A DNA stretch of 64,000 nucleotides from Hydrotalea sandarakina (GCF_003254115.1 NZ_QKZV01000003.1:248001-312000); one strand, 5' to 3'. Numbered from the stretch's first letter, positions 54,201-63,564 are shown. The notes: generated by a model from the sequence alone, not told the origin. Made by a program: numbers and translations.

Positions 54201-55241
54201 ATGAAAAACATATTATTTTTTCTGCTATTCATAGCCGGCATAAGCTATGCTCAAAAAAAGAATATTTATAAATCGGCTATCATAGCATTTTATAATGTTG
54301 AAAATTTTTATGATACCATTGCAAGTAACAAATACAGAGATGAAGAATTTACCCCTAAAGGAATGAGGAATTATACAAGTACAAATTATTACTCAAAGCT
54401 GAATAACATTGCGTATGTAATTGCGGGAATTGGAAAAGATGCATTTGCCAACCAAGTAATATTGCCGGCACTAATAGGTTTGGCTGAAATTGAGAATGAG
54501 TTAGTGTTAAACGACTTAATTAATCATTCATACTTACGAAGTGGTAATTATTCATATATACACTTTGACAGTAAAGATTTGAGAGGCATTGACGTTGCTT
54601 TGTTATATCAGCCCAATTATTTCAAAATATTGCAAAGTAGGCCAATATCCGTTATATTATCAGGAAAAAGCAAAGAAAGCAAGTTTACGAGAGATATTTT
54701 ATGGGTGGAAGGTTGGTTAGATGGTGAATTAGTTGATGTTTATGTGAACCATTGGCCTTCAAGATATGGAGGTACCCAACATAGTGAAGCTGCCCGTTTA
54801 GAAGTAGCACAAATTTTAAAAAATCATATAGATAGTATTAAAAGAATAGATTATAAAAGAAAGATACTGGTAATGGGCGATTTCAATGATAATCCAAACA
54901 ATACCAGCATTTACAATATTTTAGACGCCAAAGAAGTTAAGTATGAAAGGTATAATGGTTTGTACAACCCATTTTTTAACATGTTTAAAAATGGCAATGG
55001 AACTTTAGCTTTCCAAGATGCATGGTCATTATTTGATCAAATCATCCTATCAACCGAATGGATTGATAAACAACAATCGGGTTTTTATTTTTATAAAAGC
55101 AGTATTTATAATGCACCTTATTTATTAGAATCTTCAGGTAAATACAAAGGTTATCCTATGCGTTCATGGGAAGGAATGCAATTTAAAAATGGTTACAGTG
55201 ATCATCTTCCAGCATATATCATTCTATTAAAAAATTTATAA
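54201..55241 (+). CDS. secreted endonuclease/exonuclease/phosphatase family protein
   Basis: The 346-residue protein has a signal peptide (1-18, ending in GISYAQ) and a full EEP domain. The active-site pattern is visible as AFYNVENFYD, GLAEIENELV (metal-binding Glu), VNHWPSRYGG, VMGDFNDNP and YSDHLPAYI. The family cleaves phosphodiester bonds in nucleic acids or phospholipid headgroups. The export signal places it outside the cytoplasm. It is divergent from the TonB receptor, 152 bp away, and its stop is back-to-back with the convergent kinase gene. Confidence 0.92.
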   Translation: MKNILFFLLFIAGISYAQKKNIYKSAIIAFYNVENFYDTIASNKYRDEEFTPKGMRNYTSTNYYSKLNNIAYVIAGIGKDAFANQVILPALIGLAEIENELVLNDLINHSYLRSGNYSYIHFDSKDLRGIDVALLYQPNYFKILQSRPISVILSGKSKESKFTRDILWVEGWLDGELVDVYVNHWPSRYGGTQHSEAARLEVAQILKNHIDSIKRIDYKRKILVMGDFNDNPNNTSIYNILDAKEVKYERYNGLYNPFFNMFKNGNGTLAFQDAWSLFDQIILSTEWIDKQQSGFYFYKSSIYNAPYLLESSGKYKGYPMRSWEGMQFKNGYSDHLPAYIILLKNL

Positions 55242-57137
55242 TCTTTCATCATCATTTTCAATTAAAATACTTGCATGTAATGTACAACCGTTCCCGGGTG
55301 ATGAATCGATGTACATTTTACCATTATTTAATAATAAACGGTTAGCTATATTTCGCAAGCCAATTCCCTTTGGCTTTGCAGAAGTATCAAACCCTTGACC
55401 ATTATCTTTTAAGGTTAAATACACATAGCCATTTTCCGAATTAAGTTCAATTACTGCTTCGGTAGCTTTTGCATGCTTTAAAATATTATTCATTTGTTCT
55501 TGAATAATTCTATACAAAACAAGCTTAATATTTTTGCTTAAACCTTCTTCTATAAAATTATCAAATACAAATTTGAACTTCACCACACCATTATTATTAA
55601 GGGTATTTACCAAATCTTTTACCAAAAGTTGTAAACTGTCTTCTTCCAATGATGGTGCAACTAACATTTTGCTGATTTTTCTGATTTCCTGTATGGCCTT
55701 ATCTAAAATATCCATGCTTTTATACATTAAATCATGACTCATGGATGCATTTTTAATAGCCATGTCTAAATATATTTTTGCACCGGCTAATAATTGATTA
55801 ATGTTATCGTGCAACTCGCGGCCCATTTCTTCACGCTGTTCTTCCTGGCTTTGAATAATTGCCTCTGTAATTAGTTGTTGTTCTTTAATTTGTTGGTTTT
55901 GAATTTGTTTTTCTAACTGTTTCTTTTCTGTAATATCGCTAAAAGTGCAAATAATTTGTTGAAGATTATGATTCTCATCAAAAACGGGTATGGCATCAAC
56001 TAAAAGCCAAATCCAATCATGATAAAGAGGTCTGTACATGCCCATGGTACAATTGTGCACAGGTTGTAATGTTTCTACAACAATTGGAACCGGAAATTCA
56101 TTACCCGGCATAAATGTGCCATCATCACGAATTACTTTCCAATCGGTATCATAAGCTGATTTACCTAATAATTGCTCGGAAGAATAACCCAATAAATTAG
56201 ATGCTGCTTTATTAAACATTAAAATTTTTGCATGTTCATCCATTACCAATAATCCAACCTGTAAATCTTCAATTAAATTCTTAAACTTGGCTTCACTTTG
56301 TTGTAACGCATATTGGGTTTGCTTTAGTTCGGAAATATTTACAATCCCTGTTAAAAAAAGTGATTCGCCATTCATTTCAACAACATCACCAGAGGCATAG
56401 CAAGTAACAAGTTGATTGTTTGCTTTTTTAAGCGCCACTTCCATATTTCTTACTTTTCCAAACTGTTTAATGGAAGTAACATATTTTTTTTGGTCAGCTT
56501 TATCGGCTAGAAAATAAGCAACTGATTTGCCTACAATTTTTTTGGAAGGCAAACCAATTAATTGCTCAACCGCGCGGTTTACCATTATAATTTCCTCATT
56601 CTCTGTATTGGAAAGCAAAAGCCCCACAGGTGAAGAATTAAAAATTTTTTGAAGGCTTTCTTCACTCGCCTTTAGTCGTAAACTATTTTCCTTCTGCAGG
56701 GTAATATCCTGATGTTGAATAATTACATTTTCCAATTCTCCATTTTCATTCAAAACCGGATAGGCCGTATTCGAAAACCACTTTGTTACCGGCAAAGCAA
56801 TGGGAATGTTTTGTGATTTTGAGGCGTTATCAATGTTAAAAAATACCTCCCATTGTTCAATTGACTTTTCAGTATATACTTTTTTTAATAATTTATCAAT
56901 ACCATGCTTTTTAATTTCTGCATCTTGAAAAATATTATACTTCTTACCTTCTATATCTTCAGGTAAAACACCGAATATTTCAGACAATTTTTTATTAATG
57001 CGTACACACCACCCTTCTTTATCCAGAATTTGTGTGCTTACGGTGGATTGCAAGAAAATTTCTTCAAAAATATTTTTGGGAGTTTGAGGAATATTTTTAG
57101 AAAGTTTTGAATTACTTAACATGTTTTTTGAGCGCAT
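55236..57137 (-). CDS. PAS-domain sensor histidine kinase (NarL type), orphan
   Basis: The 633-residue protein has no membrane helix. Three PAS domains follow one another (about 25-145, 160-275 and 285-405), each opening a ligand- or redox-sensing fold. A HisKA_3 dimerisation/phosphoacceptor segment (EEMGRELHDNINQLLAGAK, about 435-455) and a HATPase domain (DNGQGFDTSAKPKGIGLRNI) complete it. Kinases of this type act on NarL/LuxR-like regulators, but no such gene is beside it. It should be cytoplasmic. Start at ATG 57122 (MLSNSK) is also possible. Confidence 0.92.
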   Translation of the reverse strand: MRSKNMLSNSKLSKNIPQTPKNIFEEIFLQSTVSTQILDKEGWCVRINKKLSEIFGVLPEDIEGKKYNIFQDAEIKKHGIDKLLKKVYTEKSIEQWEVFFNIDNASKSQNIPIALPVTKWFSNTAYPVLNENGELENVIIQHQDITLQKENSLRLKASEESLQKIFNSSPVGLLLSNTENEEIIMVNRAVEQLIGLPSKKIVGKSVAYFLADKADQKKYVTSIKQFGKVRNMEVALKKANNQLVTCYASGDVVEMNGESLFLTGIVNISELKQTQYALQQSEAKFKNLIEDLQVGLLVMDEHAKILMFNKAASNLLGYSSEQLLGKSAYDTDWKVIRDDGTFMPGNEFPVPIVVETLQPVHNCTMGMYRPLYHDWIWLLVDAIPVFDENHNLQQIICTFSDITEKKQLEKQIQNQQIKEQQLITEAIIQSQEEQREEMGRELHDNINQLLAGAKIYLDMAIKNASMSHDLMYKSMDILDKAIQEIRKISKMLVAPSLEEDSLQLLVKDLVNTLNNNGVVKFKFVFDNFIEEGLSKNIKLVLYRIIQEQMNNILKHAKATEAVIELNSENGYVYLTLKDNGQGFDTSAKPKGIGLRNIANRLLLNNGKMYIDSSPGNGCTLHASILIENDDERL

Positions 57138-57259
57138 AAAAATTTATTTGCATATACATGAACAGTCAAAATTGCTATTTTTAAAGTTACTGTGCAATAA
57201 GAGTTTATGAAAGTTACATGTAGGAAAACATAAACTAAAAAATAAACAAAATCAAAATG

Positions 57260-58225
57260 TTATACACTTCGCTTTTTAATCATACCTCCTTTTGTATCTT
57301 TCACACTGCTCATCACTACAAATGCATTGGAATCTATCCGCTCAATTTCCGCATTTAGCTTATTTAGTTCAAGCCTTGTAACAACAGTATAAATAATATC
57401 CACTTCTTTGGTTTCACCATTTTTCCCGAAGCCTCTTTTACCACTGTAAACAGTAACGCCCCTACCCATTTTATGTATAATCATTTGTCGAATAGTTTCA
57501 TGGTGTGGTGAAATAATGGTTACACCTATATATTCATCAATACCTTCAACTATAAAATCAAGCGTTTTTGATGCAGCCAAATAGGTTATTAAAGAATACA
57601 TTGCAGCTTCAATAGATAATAAATAAGCTGCTGCAGAAAAGATAATAAGGTTAATTACTACAATAATATCGCCAATAGTAGTACGTAATTTTTTACTTAA
57701 GAAAATAGCCAAAATTTCAGTACCATCAATAACAGCACCCCCACGTACCGAAAGCCCAATTCCGGCACCAAGGAAGAATCCGCCAAACACAGCTACCAAC
57801 AAATGATCATTAGTGATTACCGGAAAATTTAATAAGGCTAAACTAATTGCCAACCCTGCAATAGCTAACGTTGACTTAATAGCAAATACTTGATTAATGA
57901 CTCGAAATGCCAATAAGATGAATGGAATATTTATTATGATAATGTAAACATAAATTGGCAAGTGGGTTAATGCAGCCATTAACAAAGAAATTCCGGTAAC
58001 ACCGCCATCAATAAACTTATTAGGCAACAAAAACCCTTTTAAACCAAAAGCAGCAGATAGAATACCACCAACCAGCAAAACAACATCTTTCAAAAACCTA
58101 TAAAACAGTAATTTAAAAAAACGAAATCCTTTGGCTTTTTTATAATTAGAATCTGTTTTTTCAATAACAACACTTTTCTTTCGTAAAATTTGATGATATA
58201 TAAATTGCGACCAAAATGGATTCAT
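57260..58225 (-). CDS. YitT family membrane protein
   Basis: The 321-residue protein has five to six membrane helices in its first two thirds (YitT/DUF161, with GILSAAFGLKGFLLPNKFIDGG and FFLGAGIGLSVRGGAVIDGTEI in pieces). A cytoplasmic DUF2179 domain follows (about 235-315). Function is unknown; some relatives are linked to transport. I prefer the start at 58225 over the in-frame ATG at 58279, because that earlier ATG is only a few bases beyond the terminator at 58281-58309 and would leave no leader. The remaining 55 bases can hold a promoter and leader only with the shorter start. Confidence 0.82.
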   Translation of the reverse strand: MNPFWSQFIYHQILRKKSVVIEKTDSNYKKAKGFRFFKLLFYRFLKDVVLLVGGILSAAFGLKGFLLPNKFIDGGVTGISLLMAALTHLPIYVYIIIINIPFILLAFRVINQVFAIKSTLAIAGLAISLALLNFPVITNDHLLVAVFGGFFLGAGIGLSVRGGAVIDGTEILAIFLSKKLRTTIGDIIVVINLIIFSAAAYLLSIEAAMYSLITYLAASKTLDFIVEGIDEYIGVTIISPHHETIRQMIIHKMGRGVTVYSGKRGFGKNGETKEVDIIYTVVTRLELNKLNAEIERIDSNAFVVMSSVKDTKGGMIKKRSV

Positions 58226-58280
58226 TTTTTTATGAACAATATACAAAAAATTATTTGATTGCTGAAGATAACATTCCATT

Positions 58281-58309
58281 AAAAAGCCCGTTATCTAACG
58301 GGCTTTATT
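58281..58309 (-). terminator. terminator after the M14 peptidase gene
   Basis: An 11-bp stem (AAAGCCCGTTA at 58283-58293 with TAACGGGCTTT at 58296-58306) has a 2-base loop and a T-run on the minus strand. It separates the M14 peptidase gene from yitT. Confidence 0.9.
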
Positions 58310-58332
58310 ACATATACATTTTTTAGCATTTA

Positions 58333-60834
58333 TTATTGCACCATAAAAATGGCATTCGCTAACATTAATTTCCCGTTCTCCCAAAACATTCTAAATATAG
58401 GGTCATCAGCCATAAATACGTAATTACCTTTTCCAAACTTCAGTGCACCAAATAGTACACCGTTGTTCAGCTTATTTTTTATTTTACTGCCAACAAATCC
58501 GGCAACATAATTATTACCTGCAATGGTACCAACATTCCAACCTTTATTTAATAATTCATATACATCTGTATTTTGCTTTAGTGTATAATAAATTTTATCA
58601 TATCCATATGCAAGTGGATGCGTATTATCTAATTGCACGCTATAAATACTTCCCGGTATAGAAAAAGATAGGTCTTTTCTCTCAGACTCATTGTAAACCG
58701 GAAGCTGGCGAATATTTATTGTGTCTTCTGTATTTATTTCTTTTTGCTTTAATCCAAAAATATTGGTACCAATTAAAGCGGTAGCATTTTGAATAGTAAT
58801 TAATTTTCCACCTGCGGTTACAAAACTTTTTAGTTTGTCTGCCACAGATTTATCATTAAAAACCTTATAATATCCATCGGGTACAATAATTACATTATAG
58901 GTATTCAAATTCAACCGATAAATATCAGTTGCATTTAATAATGTAACAGGATACTCCAAGGCCTTATCAAAATAATTCCAAACTTCACCGGCATCGGTTG
59001 CTGAGCTTTGCTCACCTGTAATTAATGCAACCTTAGGCACATTTATTACGGAAATATCAGGACTACCAAAATCAGGACCTTTTTGCATTAAACCTGTAGT
59101 TACCTCTACGGGTAAAATATTGTACTTAACGGCTGCATTTTTTACCAACGATACCCAATTTACGTATTCATTACTCGTTTTTAATACCAATAAAGTACCA
59201 ACAGGATAAGTTATATTATTGTATGTAATAGGCTTAGCTGTAACCCTAACTTTTACATGATTATTGGTTAAATAAGCTAACAAACGGGCAGCGTTGAAAG
59301 ACTGATAAGGGATAATGTAACCATAAGTACTTGTAGGAATACTATTTGCATTGATTACATTGGCTACAAATGGTTTTAAATTAAGTTTATCATTTAAAGC
59401 ATATGCATCTACTCCAAATGTATAGGGTATACTCCAAGCTGTAATATCATAAGTGGCACTATCAGAGAGTTTTGAGGCAGGTTCAAACAAAACTCTGGCT
59501 AAGCTGCTTTTGGGCTGGAACATGGATACTGCTAGTTGATATTTTTGTAACTGAACATTTTCAACAGCATTTGTAGAATAGTGAAAACCTTTTAAATTAT
59601 TTGCTTCCACAATACCATACTCAATATTATTTTTATCTAGCAACTCTTTAACTGCATTTATCTTGTTAGCATCATTACTGGTAACAATGTATGTCTTATA
59701 AATGTTATTAACTGCATTATTGTTATTATCGAAATATTTTTTAAAATTATCTACTAATTGTTGGTGTTGTTCAGCACTTACCTGAACAGTAGAAATTCCG
59801 GTAGTGAAATGATGCAATACTCTATCGCGCAGAGTTAAAGTATCACCATCATCATTAATTACACCAAGACCTGCACGTATGCCGCCTTGTTCAAATGTCA
59901 TTCCTATGGCACCATCATAAATTGGATAGGTATCGCCATAGGATGGATAAAATAAATCGAAACGTTCTTTGGTGAAATACAACCAACCATTTTTATCGAA
60001 ATAAGATGCATTATTTTTCCCAATCAATTGTTGAAAATCGCGTTGCCATTGAGTAATTACTTCGTGATAGGGTTCAGCTGCAGGTGCAAAATAATAGGGC
60101 TCATTAAAACCTTGTTCATGGTAATCAACATGCACTTCTGGCATCCATTGTTGGTATAGCTTTAAACGTTGTTGTGTTTCTACTTGTGTTTGCCAAGCCC
60201 AATCTCTGTTTAAGTCAAAATTATAATGATTGGTTCTTCCGCCCGGCCAAGGTTCCATGTGCTCGCGAGATTGTATATCAACATTCATTTGTGCCCCTAC
60301 TACACTATTATACCAGTTGATATATCTATCACGCCCGTCAGGGTTTATACATGGATCCATAATGACTACTTCATTTTGTAACCATTTCTGTGCTTCAGTA
60401 TTATCGGGCTTCACCAATGTATAAAGCGTTAACATAGCCGCTTCACTTGATGCCGCTTCATTTCCATGCACATTATAACTTAGCCAAACAATGGGTACTG
60501 CATTAGTTGTATTTGCTGCTATACCGTCTTTCAACATACCGGTTATCCGTAAATTATTTTTGCGTATATCTTCAATTCTTTGAAGATTATTCGGGGTTGC
60601 TATAACCGCTACCAGCAATTCACGTCCTTCATTTGTTTTACCATAGGGTATTATTTTAACCCAATCAGGGCGTTGTTTAGCAACTAATTTAAAATAATCA
60701 ACTATTTGATGATGCCTGGAAAATTTATTACCGACTGTATATCCTAAAAATTCGTCGGGGCTGGTAACTTCTTGTTGAGAAAAGCTTACTAAAGAAAATT
60801 GCAATAGCAACAAAAACAACATCCATTTACGCAT
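58333..60834 (-). CDS. secreted M14-family zinc carboxypeptidase
   Basis: The 833-residue protein has a signal peptide (1-20) and an M14 domain. The zinc motif HGNE gives H123 and E126, the third ligand is probably H239 in VDYHEQG, and the catalytic Glu is in MTFEQGG. The long C-terminal part (about 380-833) resembles a glutamine-amidotransferase-like fold and other beta-rich parts, and may be a regulatory or binding region. I use the ATG at 60834, because the longer frame to 60897 runs into the hairpin terminator of the next gene. It cuts C-terminal residues or peptide cross-links outside the cytoplasm; the substrate is unknown. Confidence 0.92.
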   Translation of the reverse strand: MRKWMLFLLLLQFSLVSFSQQEVTSPDEFLGYTVGNKFSRHHQIVDYFKLVAKQRPDWVKIIPYGKTNEGRELLVAVIATPNNLQRIEDIRKNNLRITGMLKDGIAANTTNAVPIVWLSYNVHGNEAASSEAAMLTLYTLVKPDNTEAQKWLQNEVVIMDPCINPDGRDRYINWYNSVVGAQMNVDIQSREHMEPWPGGRTNHYNFDLNRDWAWQTQVETQQRLKLYQQWMPEVHVDYHEQGFNEPYYFAPAAEPYHEVITQWQRDFQQLIGKNNASYFDKNGWLYFTKERFDLFYPSYGDTYPIYDGAIGMTFEQGGIRAGLGVINDDGDTLTLRDRVLHHFTTGISTVQVSAEQHQQLVDNFKKYFDNNNNAVNNIYKTYIVTSNDANKINAVKELLDKNNIEYGIVEANNLKGFHYSTNAVENVQLQKYQLAVSMFQPKSSLARVLFEPASKLSDSATYDITAWSIPYTFGVDAYALNDKLNLKPFVANVINANSIPTSTYGYIIPYQSFNAARLLAYLTNNHVKVRVTAKPITYNNITYPVGTLLVLKTSNEYVNWVSLVKNAAVKYNILPVEVTTGLMQKGPDFGSPDISVINVPKVALITGEQSSATDAGEVWNYFDKALEYPVTLLNATDIYRLNLNTYNVIIVPDGYYKVFNDKSVADKLKSFVTAGGKLITIQNATALIGTNIFGLKQKEINTEDTINIRQLPVYNESERKDLSFSIPGSIYSVQLDNTHPLAYGYDKIYYTLKQNTDVYELLNKGWNVGTIAGNNYVAGFVGSKIKNKLNNGVLFGALKFGKGNYVFMADDPIFRMFWENGKLMLANAIFMVQ

Positions 60835-60894
60835 AATGTAGAATTTATTAACAATGATTGAGTGTATAACAATTAAAGCGTGAATATAATTAAA

Positions 60895-60921
60895 CAAAAA
60901 AAGCAGTCCAAAAGAACTGCC
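60895..60921 (-). terminator. terminator after the small unknown gene
   Basis: On the minus strand GGCAGTTC, a short loop and GACTGC form a small bulged stem followed by seven T. It is about 35 bases after the stop at 60958 and before the M14 gene. Confidence 0.7.
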
Positions 60922-60957
60922 TTTATTTATGATGAGTGGAAATGATTGAAATATTTA

Positions 60958-61362
60958 TTACATAGGTTCTGTAGTCAAATGAATTTTAGTCATGTCACTA
61001 TAATGATTTTGGAGTTGATGTATAAAGTGTACATTAGGATGATAGCGCCTGTCTTCTCTATACCATAAATCGATGGCAGAAAAATCACCATCACCGGGAA
61101 TTAGCATTCTAAAAGCACCTTTGCTATATTTGACGGACCCATCAGGCATTTGTTCTTTCTTGAACTTTAAACGTTGCAACTGTTCATCATTTAAAGGTAA
61201 TGGATCAAGCGCATCAGGTGAATACCAAAACTCCTGCACTTCCGTAGCCACACAAACCTGTTTTTCATCATTGTTCAAATCAGTTACTTCGCCATCCCAT
61301 TGTTTTCCATTATAGGTGCATTTAACATAATTACCTACTTTAAGTTCGTGAAACGGTATCAT
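60958..61362 (-). CDS. small protein of unknown function, phage/Bacteroidota-type family
   Basis: The 134-residue protein starts with FHELKVGNYVKCTYNGK, a short beta-barrel-like domain. A middle PLPLNDEQLQRLKFKK segment and an end VHFIHQLQNHY follow. This order resembles a family widespread in Bacteroidota genomes and their phages, where the consensus ends in HxLQNLYFALTG; I recognise the pattern by memory and cannot confirm it here. No signal peptide or membrane helix is seen. I use the ATG at 61362, because the earlier in-frame start adds a hydrophobic stretch not in the pattern. Function unknown. Confidence 0.72.
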   Translation of the reverse strand: MIPFHELKVGNYVKCTYNGKQWDGEVTDLNNDEKQVCVATEVQEFWYSPDALDPLPLNDEQLQRLKFKKEQMPDGSVKYSKGAFRMLIPGDGDFSAIDLWYREDRRYHPNVHFIHQLQNHYSDMTKIHLTTEPM

Positions 61363-61542
61363 ATTGGTAAGTTTTAGAACATGAATATAAAAAAAATATG
61401 CCAATAAAATTTAGCATTCATTTTTTTCAAAAAACATTATAGGCATTTTAATAAGCTTCTTTTTTAGTTACATCTTTTGGGTGTGTAATTGTGAAAATTT
61501 ACTCAAAAAAAACAATTCAGCCATTAAAATATACAGTTCAGT

Positions 61543-61560
61543 AACAGTTGCATAACTGTT
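61543..61560. repeat. AACAGTT-GCAT-AACTGTT palindrome upstream of the FAS1 lipoprotein gene
   Basis: A perfect 7-bp inverted repeat with a 4-base spacer lies 43 bases before the start codon at 61604. It has the size of a transcription-factor operator. A partial direct copy (CAGTTCAGTAACAGTT) precedes it. Confidence 0.45.
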
Positions 61561-61603
61561 GTTTGAGATTGATGTTATAAAAATTAAACAAAATGTTACC
61601 GTT

Positions 61604-62551
61604 ATGAAAAAAATATTATTCAAAACAGTTGCAATGGGTTTATTGGCGTCGGCCATAATATTGGTTGGAACTGCCTGCAAGAAAAGCTCAAATAATCCAT
61701 CAACTAATCAGCAAACTATTACTACCATTGTTTCTAACAATTCAAACTTTAGTTTATTGAAAAGCGCAGTGGTAAAAGCCAATTTAGCAACCACATTAAA
61801 CGGACCGGGTCCCTTTACTGTTTTTGCGCCCAGCGACACTGCATTTGCCGGAAGTGGAATTACTGCTTCTACCATTAATGCATTGACACCCAGCCAGCTA
61901 AGCACCTTATTATTATATCACACAATTCCAGCCAACATACCGGCAGCTAATGTACCTGCAGGACCAAATGCGAAAGTAATTACGGCCAGTGGCGATTCTG
62001 TTTTTGTTACTAAGAATGCTAATGGTGTTTTTGTAAATGGTATTCCGGTAACCCAAGCCGATATAATGGCCAGTAACGGTGTTATTCATGCCATTGCAAG
62101 AGTATTGATTCCCCCAATTGGCAATATTGTTCAGGTAGCTCAAAGCGATACTAGTTTTAGTTATTTAGTTGCAGCAGTACTTCGTGCCAGTCAGGGTTCA
62201 GTGAATGTAGCAGCTGTACTTTCAGGTCCCGGTCCGTTTACCGTATTTGCACCTACCAATGCAGCATTTCGAGCAGCAGGTTTTGCTACCGTTAATGATA
62301 TAAACAATGCCGACCCTGCTACTTTAACTTCAATACTCACTTACCATGTTATTGCGGGCAGGGTATTTTCATCTGACTTAACACAGGGTGCCCAACCCAC
62401 TACTTTAAATTCTGAAAAACTAACAATTTCCTTAATGGGCGGTGCAACCGTTAAGGGTAACGGTAACACCACTGCCTCTAATATTATAGCAACAAACATA
62501 ATGGCTACCAATGGTGTAGTGCATGTAATTGATCGGGTTTTGCTACCCTAA
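61604..62551 (+). CDS. fasciclin lipoprotein with two FAS1 domains
   Basis: The 315-residue lipoprotein (lipobox GTAC, C25) has two tandem FAS1 domains (about 45-175 and 185-315). Each has the H1-type motif (GPGPFTVFAPSDTAF and GPGPFTVFAPTNAAF) and the ending (NGVIHAIARVLIP and NGVVHVIDRVLLP). It is predicted to be a surface-anchored adhesion-type protein. The start at 61604 places the signal correctly. A strong terminator follows and a palindrome precedes it. It is related to the single-domain secreted protein at 2791-3336. Confidence 0.93.
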   Translation: MKKILFKTVAMGLLASAIILVGTACKKSSNNPSTNQQTITTIVSNNSNFSLLKSAVVKANLATTLNGPGPFTVFAPSDTAFAGSGITASTINALTPSQLSTLLLYHTIPANIPAANVPAGPNAKVITASGDSVFVTKNANGVFVNGIPVTQADIMASNGVIHAIARVLIPPIGNIVQVAQSDTSFSYLVAAVLRASQGSVNVAAVLSGPGPFTVFAPTNAAFRAAGFATVNDINNADPATLTSILTYHVIAGRVFSSDLTQGAQPTTLNSEKLTISLMGGATVKGNGNTTASNIIATNIMATNGVVHVIDRVLLP

Positions 62552-62585
62552 AGATTCAATTGTAATACTCAAATATAACTTATGT

Positions 62586-62624
62586 AAAAAGCCTTTCACT
62601 AACTCCCATTGTGAAAGGCTTTTT
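62586..62624 (+). terminator. terminator after the FAS1 lipoprotein gene
   Basis: GCCTTTCAC (62591-62599) pairs perfectly with GTGAAAGGC (62611-62619) around an 11-base loop. It is flanked by an A-run and followed by five T. The remaining 208 bases before the LytTR gene hold no other gene. Confidence 0.9.
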
Positions 62625-62832
62625 CATATTTATGTTATTACATTAAAAAATGTTCAAACATTAAACTATAATAGAAAGTCAATACTGCAGTAAAAGTTTT
62701 ATAATATGAACCAATATGAAAGATTAACTGTTATAATGAAACTTAATATAATTTGTTGTTAGAAATATTTTAAAGTACACTTTAGTATTTAGCAAATGGA
62801 CTTTACACAAACAATTCACTAATTTATTTGCT

Positions 62833-63564
62833 ATGCAGGTACTAATTATAGAAAAAGATATTTTAAGCGCGAAACGCTTGAAACAACTATTGCATCATAT
62901 GCATTCCAACATAGTTGTTGAATTGTTGGTTTGTGAAATAAATGAAGCGTACCAATGGTTTGCAACTCATCAATTGCCTGACGCTATTTTCATGAATGTA
63001 GAATTAAAAGGTGGTAATGCATTTGAACTTTTAGGTAAGCAAAATTTTAAATGCCCTATTATTTTTATGGGAACACAAGCTGCTTATTCTTTAGATATAT
63101 TTAATTATTTTAGCATACATTATTTATTAAAGCCAATTACTAAAAAACATTTAAAAATTGCTTTAGATAAACTACAACTGATTAAACAATTTAAAGAATA
63201 TCCGGAAGAAAGCAGAAATGGATACATGAAGCAATTTTGGGGAAGACTGGGTAGCAAACAATATTTAATACCCATCAGTGACATTTCATTTTTTAAATCA
63301 GAAAATAAGTTAGTGAATCTTTTTAGCCATTCAGGGCAAAAATTTTTAATTAATTATAATTTAGATGAACTTGAAACACAACTTAATCCTGCAGAATTTT
63401 TCAGAATTAATCGCAGCTATATCATACACCAGAAAAGTATCAACTATATTAAACCCTTCATCAATCAACGCCTAAAAACCTTTCTAAAATTTGGTGAGCA
63501 TTTAGAAGAAGCAATTGTGAGCAGACCAAAAGCCATAAAATTTAAAGGTTGGGCAATGGTATGA
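62833..63564 (+). CDS. LytTR-type response regulator with a non-canonical receiver
   Basis: The 243-residue protein has a receiver-like domain (about 1-120) and a LytTR DNA-binding domain (about 135-240, with ISDISFFKSENKLVNLFS and FFRINRSYIIHQKSINYI). LytTR domains bind direct repeats in promoters. The usual phosphorylated Asp is Asn (N55 in IFMNVELKG), and the acidic pair near position 8 reads EKD, so phosphorylation is unlikely. K100 in LLKPI is kept. No histidine kinase gene is adjacent. It stands alone, upstream of a convergent hmgA fragment. Its targets are unknown. Confidence 0.9.
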   Translation: MQVLIIEKDILSAKRLKQLLHHMHSNIVVELLVCEINEAYQWFATHQLPDAIFMNVELKGGNAFELLGKQNFKCPIIFMGTQAAYSLDIFNYFSIHYLLKPITKKHLKIALDKLQLIKQFKEYPEESRNGYMKQFWGRLGSKQYLIPISDISFFKSENKLVNLFSHSGQKFLINYNLDELETQLNPAEFFRINRSYIIHQKSINYIKPFINQRLKTFLKFGEHLEEAIVSRPKAIKFKGWAMV

